From contig CAVURW010000234.1 in the NCBI GenBank assembly GCA_963743595.1, positions 1 to 21,645 on the forward strand: a stretch of DNA of 21,645 nucleotides, written 5' to 3'. The position numbers were made by a program, and so were the translations under genes. The stretch's first letter is position 1; each line of letters starts with the position of its first letter. The notes under the pieces are model-generated. The model did no database searches. It was not told the DNA's origin and saw nothing but the letters and a program-made list of their open reading frames with translations. Of the stretch, positions 1-5,751 are shown piece after piece. The DNA comes from CAVURW01 sp963743595 (GTDB taxonomy: Bacteria > Verrucomicrobiota > Verrucomicrobiia > Methylacidiphilales > UBA1321).

Positions 1-35
1 CCCAAAACCCCAAAACCCCAAAACCCCAAAACCCC
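1..35. repeat. Left telomere of ciliate nanochromosome
   Basis: The window opens with CCC(AAAACCCC)4, the C-rich strand of a G4T4 telomere in the orientation expected at a left chromosome end. With one more C it would be the same 36 bases as the right telomere at 2697-2732. This repeat type caps gene-sized macronuclear chromosomes in spirotrich ciliates and in Nyctotherus. The sequence beginning exactly at the telomere suggests the assembly ends at a natural chromosome end. Confidence 0.95.
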
Positions 36-122
36 AAATTGATCAATAAACATATCTGAAATACATACATACACGTGTTCCAAATTTAATATAGTGGCTC
101 ACTTATTTTTCATCATAAACTA
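36..122 (+). other. Subtelomere / 5' untranslated leader of the ciliate gene
   Basis: This is an 87-base AT-rich stretch between the left telomere and the first ATG, with a short ATAC-type repeat around 59-74. It must contain the promoter and transcription start of the single gene, because nothing else is upstream on the chromosome. A TATA-like AATATA lies near 89-94. I could not recognise any specific regulatory motif. Confidence 0.6.
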
Positions 123-2642
123 ATGAAAATAAGGGAAGGAGCTTATTTCATATTGACTCTCTGTTTTTTGGCTTCACAGTGTGCGATAATAGGCTTAGAT
201 TTGGGCAGTGTCTATTATAAAGTACCCTATTTTCTTACTTCTCTTTAGACAACTCTTGTAAACCATGGGAAACCTCTACTGATTGTTGAAAAAAATATGC
301 TGCAGATTGAAAGACTTTAACACAAGTCACCCTTTCAAGTAGGCGATTATTCCAATCTGAAGTCAAAGGCTCATATATTCGAATGCCTGAAATTTTCTTT
401 AGCTATCTGGTTCCCTTGTTGGGAACTGAGTTTAACACATCCAAGTTTCAGAATTTAGTTAAAGCATTTAAGCTCAACGATAATGCATGGAAAATTACAA
501 ATCCTGAGAGATTAGCTTTGGGAGCCACTCTTTCTGATAATTTCACCTCTTATGACATTGAAGAGATTTTGGCTATGATACTCAGAGATGCCAAAAAGTT
601 GTCTGAACGAGCTGCTGGAGAGTCCTTAAGTGATGTTGTAATTGCAATACCGCCACAATATGACACTCATCAGAGAATTGCTTTGGTTGATGCATGCAAG
701 CTAGCAGGTCTCAATCCAATAGCCTTTTTGAATGAGAATATTGCTGCCTCAATTAGATACGCAATTGATGTTGGAGTAGGTGAAAAAAGGCACAACAAAA
801 GTGATGTATATTAATATGGAGCTTCTTCGTTTAAAGTGACAATTGTTAGTCATTCAAGAATCCCAGACCCTGAAACGAAAAAGCAGGCTGACAAAGTCGA
901 GATCTTGGGTGAAGCCTGGGATGACACGCTGGGCGGACGGCAATTTGACTATGAAATCGTCGAAATTTTGGTTGACAAATTCAATAAATTGCCTGCCAGG
1001 AAGAATAAGCCTGATATTAGAGCCAACGCAAAAGCAATGCGCAGATTTCTAGAAAAAGCGGAAGAAGTCAAATGTAAACTAAGTGCTACTAAATCCATCA
1101 ATGTTTTCCTCGACAATCTAGCTGATTATGTTTTGCTAACAGACAGTGTAAATCGTGAGGAATTTGATCCAAGACTTGTTAAATTCCAGCAAAGAATCAA
1201 CAATACGATAAATGAAGCTCTTAAAGACTCTAACTTAAAATTATCCGAAATAAATGATATTGAGCTTATTGGCGGAGGTTTACGACCTCCAAAAATATTT
1301 GAAATTATCAGCCTCGGACTGAACAATTCAAAAACCAATCAAAAGCTCAATCCCGAAGAAGCAATCTCATTTGTGCTGGCTTTTTGGCCGCGAGTCTTTC
1401 ACGATCTTTTAAAGTCCGACCAATTATAGTCATGCAGCAAAGTCCTTATCAGCTCACATTTACGATTGATAATCTCTTTAATCGGACATGTTCAGAAGCT
1501 CATAGATATCACTGCAGTGCTAAGCCTTTCCATTATAAAACTGCTTTGATTAAACGTAAGGAAAGCTATGACACTGCAAAAACAGTCAGTTTTAATTATA
1601 GAAGTGACTTGCAAATTTCCATTCAGGAAGATCATCCAGCTGAGAACCTCACAAAGCAAATTGTAGTGTACAACGTCACGGGAATTAATGTGGTGACTGA
1701 GAAAAATAATGCCACTCCAAAAGTTGTACTCAGATTTGAACTTAACTCCCATGGTATTATTGACCTAGTACAAGCCAAGGCTATATATGAGAAAATCGTG
1801 AAAATCAATGTGACTGAGAAAAACAGCACGACGGGAAATTCGACAGTTGTAGAGAAATCTGAAAAGACAGAGGAAAAATTCCCGTTGATAATCACAAAGG
1901 GATATGCTTATCCTCTTCCTTTTAGTGAAAAGCAATTTATACTAAGCAGAACAAAATTGCAACAAATGGACAATAAAGAGGAAAAGAGAGGAAAAGAGCA
2001 GAGGGTAAGAGCAATTATGAGAGCTTGATTTATTCAAGCAAAGATTGGCTGAAGGATGAGGTAAACCAGAAGTTTGTAGAGGCAAAATTTCAAGAAAGTA
2101 TGCTAGCTTTTCTGGAGCAAGAAGAACAGTGGATTTACGCCAATAATGATATCGAGATTCCACTTGAGGAGTTCATTTCGAGAAAAGCCAGTCTCGAAGC
2201 AAAACTCAAGGATATGCATGCCAGGAAAAAGGCATATGTGAATTTTCCAGATTACCTAGAAAACATTACAGCTTTCTATACCAATGCCACTTCACAATTA
2301 GCTAAGTTGATTAAAGAAAAAACATGGGTTTCCAATGAGACTTTTAAGCCCATTTCAACCAAAATTGCTGAATTGAAACAATGGATCGCTAATAAGACTC
2401 TAGAGAGAAATAATACTCCAGCTACCAGTGATCCAATTCTCACTGAAAATATGATAAAATCCAAGAAAATCTCAATAAGTGTGTTGCTGAAAGAACTCAT
2501 GAAAATCAAAAAGCCCAAGCCCAAGCCCAAAGTCATCATTGGAACGTGTCCAGCTAAACACTTGTCTCAGCTCAAAGATGAAGCAAAGCCTATATGTCCA
2601 AATACAAATGCTAGTGTCTCACAAATTAAAGAGGATCTCTGA
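123..2642 (+). CDS. Ciliate ER HSP70/HSP110-family chaperone, GRP170/HYOU1/Lhs1-like (frameshifted as given)
   Basis: This is the only gene on the nanochromosome. Large HSP70s of this group act in the ER lumen as chaperones and nucleotide exchange factors for BiP. ATG 123 starts a signal peptide (MKIREGAYFILTLCFLASQ), followed by the phosphate-1 motif IGLDLGS. A 27-base intron (222-248) precedes LVNHGKPLLIVE. Later come RMPEIFFSYLVPLLG, DTLGGRQFDYE, LIGGGLRPPKI (adenosine motif), AASLSRSFKVRP and a C-terminal region with ETFKPISTKIAELKQW and KPKPKPK that fits human HYOU1. The end is KEDL then TGA, resembling an ER-retention tail. About 830 codons. The frame changes near 289-296, 785-790, 818-820, 1372-1374 and 1990-2012, each explained by one base in or near a homopolymer. 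TGA at 308-310 is also in frame there. These are sequence errors or, less likely, pseudogene damage. Glutamine is always CAA/CAG in the reconstructed frame. Confidence 0.85.
222..248 (+). other. Tiny spliceosomal intron (27 bases)
   Basis: The intron begins GTACCC and ends TTCTCTTTAG, a pyrimidine-rich acceptor. It sits in phase 0 between AAA (219-221) and ACA (249-251). Removing it joins GLDLGSVYYKV to TTLVNHGKPLLIVE, as expected for the start of an HSP70 ATPase domain. The last intron codon is an in-frame TAG, so an unspliced message would stop. Introns of 21-29 bases with this property are described for Nyctotherus ovalis, and similar tiny introns for Paramecium. Confidence 0.8.
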
Positions 2643-2696
2643 TTATTTATTCATAACGTAAATCATTATTGAATTTGTCTATATTGCTATTGCCAG
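2643..2696 (+). other. 3' untranslated / subtelomeric stretch of the ciliate chromosome
   Basis: A 54-base AT-rich spacer lies between the TGA stop of the chaperone gene and the right telomere. It must hold the polyadenylation region. No canonical AATAAA signal is visible. Such short trailing regions are normal on nanochromosomes. Confidence 0.6.
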
Positions 2697-2732
2697 GGGG
2701 TTTTGGGGTTTTGGGGTTTTGGGGTTTTGGGG
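2697..2732. repeat. Right telomere of ciliate nanochromosome
   Basis: Exactly (GGGGTTTT)4GGGG, 36 bases, preceded by one extra G. This is the G-rich strand in the orientation of a right chromosome end. In Oxytricha and Stylonychia a telomere totals 36 bases on the G strand, 20 in duplex plus a 16-base overhang, so the whole terminus including the overhang appears to be retained. Bacterial sequence starts at the next base. Confidence 0.95.
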
Positions 2733-2733
2733 C
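2732..2733. other. Ciliate telomere / bacterial DNA fusion point
   Basis: The telomeric GGGG is followed immediately by CCC, which is codon 209 (GGG, glycine) of the minus-strand gnd gene. Composition, gene type and coding density all change at this point. The junction forms GGGCCC, a palindrome that is also an ApaI site, which may be chance. The nature of the fusion is discussed in the findings. Confidence 0.9.
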
Positions 2734-3359
2734 CCTTCTGAGAGGATGTGATACGCCTCGCAGATCAGCTGCATATCGCCGTATTCGATGCCGTTATGCA
2801 CCATTTTTACAAAGTGACCGGCACCGCTTTCGCCCACCCAATCGCAGCAGGGAACGCCGTTTTCGACCTTCGCCGCGACCGATTGGAAAATCTCTTTAAT
2901 GTGGGGCCACGCTTCCGGGTGACCGCCGGGCATGAGCGATGGGCCGTTACGTGCGCCCTCTTCACCGCCGGAAACGCCCGACCCGACAAAGAGAAAGCCC
3001 TTTTCTTTTAGGTACTCGTAGCGCCGAACGGAATCGGGGTAAAACGAGTTACCGCCATCAATGATGATATCGCCGGGTTCCAAGTGCGGAAGCAGCAGCT
3101 TGATGAAATCATCCACCGCGCTGCCCGCTTTTACCAGCAACATGACCCGGCGCGGACGCTTCAACAGGCCCACCAGCTCTTCGATGCTATGGGCACCGAT
3201 GACCTTCGTTCCGGCTGCTTCTTTGGCGAGAAATTCGTCAACTTTGCTTACGGTTCGATTGAAGACCGCCACGGTAAAGCCGTGGTCATTCATGTTAAGA
3301 ACAAGATTCTGACCCATGACGGCCAGCCCAATTAGTCCGAAGTCTGCTTTTTGCGGCAT
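2733..3359 (-). CDS. gnd: 6-phosphogluconate dehydrogenase, N-terminal part, truncated by the telomere junction
   Basis: The enzyme catalyses NADP-dependent oxidative decarboxylation of 6-phosphogluconate to ribulose 5-phosphate in the oxidative pentose phosphate pathway, in the cytosol. ATG 3359 begins the Rossmann fold with FGLIGLAVMGQNL (dinucleotide loop), then VFNRT. The substrate region carries IIIDGGNSFYPDS, GSGVSGGEEGARNGPSLMPGG and HFVKMVHNGIEYGDMQ, with the catalytic lysine and the HNGIEY motif. Only 209 of about 480 residues are present, ending at LSEG. The all-helical dimerisation domain and its C-terminal signature are missing. Reading on past 2733 gives a proline/glutamine/lysine repeat from the telomere, which is not protein sequence. 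The 132 bases upstream (3360-3491) should hold its promoter, but no clear boxes or ribosome site are visible. Confidence 0.93.
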
Positions 3360-3491
3360 GATCTACCATAGTTAGCCAGCTCCGGGTTAGCGGCAACTGA
3401 AAAATTCTGGTGGGACGCCAAGTTTATTTTGTGAAGGCGCTTGCAGCCGGATTTGCTCTTGCTCTCGTTACGAGGGAATCGTTATCAGCGT

Positions 3492-3929
3492 TTAACCCAT
3501 TTCTTTCCGTACCCGCATGAGAATTTGGCCCAGCATGTTCTCGCCCGAGCCGTCCCCGCCGTCGCCCCAATAGGAATCGTTCTGGGTATGTTCAATGAGT
3601 TTCCGTTCGCCCGTGGAGCGAAGAAGGCTTTGCAAGTCAGCGTGTTGAGCAAACTTGGCCCGTACCGCCCGGTACATCACATCGTCTCGAACTTTGTTCC
3701 AATCGGTCCGAATGGGGACTTTTCGGCTGCGGCCTAAACGAGCGGCCGTCATGGGCGATGGTGTTCCTCGGATCGTCTTTTGATAGGCCCGATTCGTGAA
3801 CTTCTGCGCCTGGAAAAAATGCTCGCTGGTGGGCCAAACATGATTATCCAGCTCTATAGGATAGGCTGCGAAGTTCGAGAACTCGCCGTAGGGCTCGTTG
3901 ATGCTGTAGAAGCGGATGGGATCGTTCAT
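3492..3929 (-). CDS. NADAR-family (YbiA-like) N-glycosidase
   Basis: A 145-residue, single-domain protein. The NADAR/DUF1768 family includes YbiA/RibX, which cleaves the N-glycosidic bond of early riboflavin-pathway intermediates, and members that remove ADP-ribose from guanine. Visible family motifs in order are IRFYSINEPYGEFSNFA, WPTSEHFFQAQKF, GR near the middle, DWNKVRDDVMYRAVRAKF, and the C-terminal HTQNDSYWGDGGDGSGENMLG. The length matches the family. The gene lies upstream of gnd on the same strand, 132 bases away, and is divergent from rmlA. No DarT-like ADP-ribosyltransferase is nearby, so a housekeeping metabolite-repair role is more likely than toxin defence, but the sequence does not decide this. 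Confidence 0.88.
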   Translation of the reverse strand: MNDPIRFYSINEPYGEFSNFAAYPIELDNHVWPTSEHFFQAQKFTNRAYQKTIRGTPSPMTAARLGRSRKVPIRTDWNKVRDDVMYRAVRAKFAQHADLQSLLRSTGERKLIEHTQNDSYWGDGGDGSGENMLGQILMRVRKEMG

Positions 3930-4030
3930 GGCTTAGAACGCTTAATGAGCGGGATTAAAAACTCCTCGCTCAAGATTTCACCTGGTGTAGTCAACGGCAT
4001 TAAGTCGTAGTTTTTCATAATGTTTGGTCA

Positions 4031-4067
4031 ATGACACCAGGAGCGCACTCCCAGAACAATATGTCAT
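4031..4067. promoter_or_regulatory. Inverted repeat in the rmlA upstream region
   Basis: ATGACA (4031-4036) is mirrored by TGTCAT (4062-4067), and inside lies GGAG-CGCA-CTCC. The element lies about 50 bases before the rmlA start in the 187-base divergent gap. It could be an operator or a leader hairpin. No U-tract or conserved riboswitch features are seen. Confidence 0.25.
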
Positions 4068-4116
4068 AAAAAGTTTCGCTCGGAAAAAAATTGCTTTACG
4101 GTAAACAAAGATTGTC

Positions 4117-4905
4117 ATGAGAAAAGGTATTGTTTTGGCGGGCGGATCGGGGACGCGCTTGCATCCGGTTACGAAAGCGATCAGCAAGCAACTCCTCCCA
4201 ATTTACGACAAGCCGATGGTCTATTATCCCATCTCGCTCTTGATGCTTTCTGACATCCGGGAGCTGCTCGTCATTTCCACGCCGCACGATTTGCCGCTAT
4301 TCCAGCGCCTTCTCGGCGATGGTTCTCAGTGGGGTATCAAGATCGAGTACGCCGAGCAAGCGAAGCCGAATGGTCTGGCCGAAGCGTTTATCATCGGCGA
4401 AGCGTTTCTCGAAGGGAAACCGGCCGTTCTGGTGCTTGGCGATAACCTATTCTATGGCGAGGCGCTCCCTAAATTGATGCGCGATGTTTCGCAAGACATG
4501 GAGCGGGCGTCAATTTTCGCCTATCACGTGAGCGATCCCAACCGCTACGGCGTGGTGGAATTTGATAAGGAGGGTAAGGCGATCTCAATCGAGGAGAAGC
4601 CGAAGGAACCGAAGTCATTTTTCGCTGTGCCCGGCATCTACTTTTACCCGAGTGATGTGTGTGAGATGGCCAAGAAGCTAGCACCCTCAAAACGAGGCGA
4701 GCTGGAGATTACAGATCTGAATCTGGTCTATCTCGACGCCGGACGGCTGCACGTGGAGCAGATGGGGCGCGGGACAGCATGGTTCGATACGGGGACTTTT
4801 AGCTCGCTGCTGGAGGCATCAAATTTCGTCGCATCGATTCAGAACCGGCAGGGGTTGCGCATCGCGGATTTGCAGGAGATTGCCGCGTTTAAAGGTTGGG
4901 TGTAA
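4117..4905 (+). CDS. rmlA: Glucose-1-phosphate thymidylyltransferase, short form
   Basis: The enzyme makes dTDP-glucose from glucose 1-phosphate and dTTP, the first step of dTDP-rhamnose and related sugar synthesis for surface polysaccharides. The nucleotide-binding start MRKGIVLAGGSGTRL is followed by SKQLLPIYDKPMVYYP, VLGDNLFYG (metal-binding D109), VEFD, SIEEKP, GELEITDLN and GTAWFDTGT (D224). The protein has 262 residues against about 290 in typical RmlA. It stops after FKGWV, where relatives usually continue for some 30 residues. I found no frameshift that restores that tail. No rmlB, rmlC or rmlD lies beside it. The start has no strong Shine-Dalgarno site. Confidence 0.92.
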   Translation: MRKGIVLAGGSGTRLHPVTKAISKQLLPIYDKPMVYYPISLLMLSDIRELLVISTPHDLPLFQRLLGDGSQWGIKIEYAEQAKPNGLAEAFIIGEAFLEGKPAVLVLGDNLFYGEALPKLMRDVSQDMERASIFAYHVSDPNRYGVVEFDKEGKAISIEEKPKEPKSFFAVPGIYFYPSDVCEMAKKLAPSKRGELEITDLNLVYLDAGRLHVEQMGRGTAWFDTGTFSSLLEASNFVASIQNRQGLRIADLQEIAAFKGWV

Positions 4906-4936
4906 CCGGCTCGGAGGGGCGCTCGTCATCTAGAAA

Positions 4937-5749
4937 ATGAGACATCTCCCTACCTTTCTCGGAGTGGTGGTTTCGTTCGTCCTGCTGACCTTGGCGTTTT
5001 TTGTCATCGAATGGATCGTGCGCGGGCAGATGCCGAAAATCAGGCGCCCCGGCTATTATCTTGACGTGGCCTATTGGTTTTTCACGCCACTCATTTCGCA
5101 TACAGCGTCGCGTATCGCGGTAATTGTTACGGCCATTCCCATTGTATTGCTCTTAGGCTTGACCGTGGCGGCCATGAAAAATTACCAGGGGTACGGGCCA
5201 CTCTCGCACCAGCCGATCTGGTTACAAGCGATAGAACTGCTCGTCTGTGGCGATTTTATCGGCTACTGGAGCCACCGGCTGTTTCATGGAAAGTCACTCT
5301 GGGCGTTTCATGCAGTGCACCATTGCTCCACGGAGCTCGATTGGCTCAGCAGTGTGCGGCTGCACCCGGTCAATGAAGCGGGCACCCGCGTGCTGGAGAC
5401 GATTCCGCTGTTGATCCTGGGTTTCAATCCCATCGGTGTGGGCTCGATTGCCGCTGTCTTGACGATTTACGCCGTTTTTATCCACGCGAATTTGAACTGG
5501 GATTACGGCCCTTTACGATGCGTGATCGCCAGCCCAGCGTTTCATCGGTGGCACCACTCAAAAGAACCGGAAGCTATCGACAAGAATTTTGCCGGATTCT
5601 TCGCGTTCTACGATGTGCTGTTCGGCACGTTTTATGTGCCGCAAGACCGCGTGCCGTGCAATTTCGGAATCCACGATGAACTTCCGGAAAGTTTGTGGAG
5701 CCACATGGTTCAGCCGTTCTTCGGGCTCAAGCGCATTCAAAAAGACTGA
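4937..5749 (+). CDS. Sterol desaturase / fatty acid hydroxylase superfamily membrane protein
   Basis: A 270-residue integral membrane di-iron protein. Hydrophobic segments lie near residues 8-28, 60-80, 97-112 and 155-185. The eight-histidine pattern of the superfamily is present: HRLFH (113-117), HAVHH (125-129), H143, H183 and HRWHH (203-207). Family members hydroxylate or desaturate lipids using O2. The substrate (sterol, carotenoid, fatty acid or alkylglycerol) cannot be told from sequence. It starts 31 bases after rmlA on the same strand and is probably co-transcribed. Its end meets the convergent kinase/CpaF-like gene with a 2-base gap, leaving no room for a separate terminator. Confidence 0.88.
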   Translation: MRHLPTFLGVVVSFVLLTLAFFVIEWIVRGQMPKIRRPGYYLDVAYWFFTPLISHTASRIAVIVTAIPIVLLLGLTVAAMKNYQGYGPLSHQPIWLQAIELLVCGDFIGYWSHRLFHGKSLWAFHAVHHCSTELDWLSSVRLHPVNEAGTRVLETIPLLILGFNPIGVGSIAAVLTIYAVFIHANLNWDYGPLRCVIASPAFHRWHHSKEPEAIDKNFAGFFAFYDVLFGTFYVPQDRVPCNFGIHDELPESLWSHMVQPFFGLKRIQKD

Positions 5750-5751
5750 CG

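Noticed and set aside
285..313. A second tiny intron (29 bases, GTTGAA...GAAAG) that would repair both the frame change and the TGA at 308
   Set aside because: The acceptor lacks a pyrimidine-rich YAG, and removal would delete the NKES-RKT-like segment conserved in HSP70s. A base error is more likely, but cDNA would settle it.
780..801. A 22-base intron (GTGAAA...AAAAG)
   Set aside because: The acceptor is poor, and a further indel at 818-820 would still be needed. A +1 error in the A run restores GEKGTTKVMYINMGASS without splicing.
812..814. In-frame TAA read as glutamine, hypotrich code
   Set aside because: The alternative frame gives KVMYINMGASS, a much better match to the HSP70 phosphate-2 motif, and no other TAA/TAG occurs at a glutamine position.
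123..2642. Programmed +1 frameshifting as in Euplotes
   Set aside because: Most breaks look like missing bases within homopolymers and not AAA-TAR slippery stops, and TGA appears to be the terminator.
2730..2735. GGGCCC at the junction as an ApaI cloning site
   Set aside because: Four of its bases are needed by the telomere and the gnd codon anyway, and no vector sequence is present.
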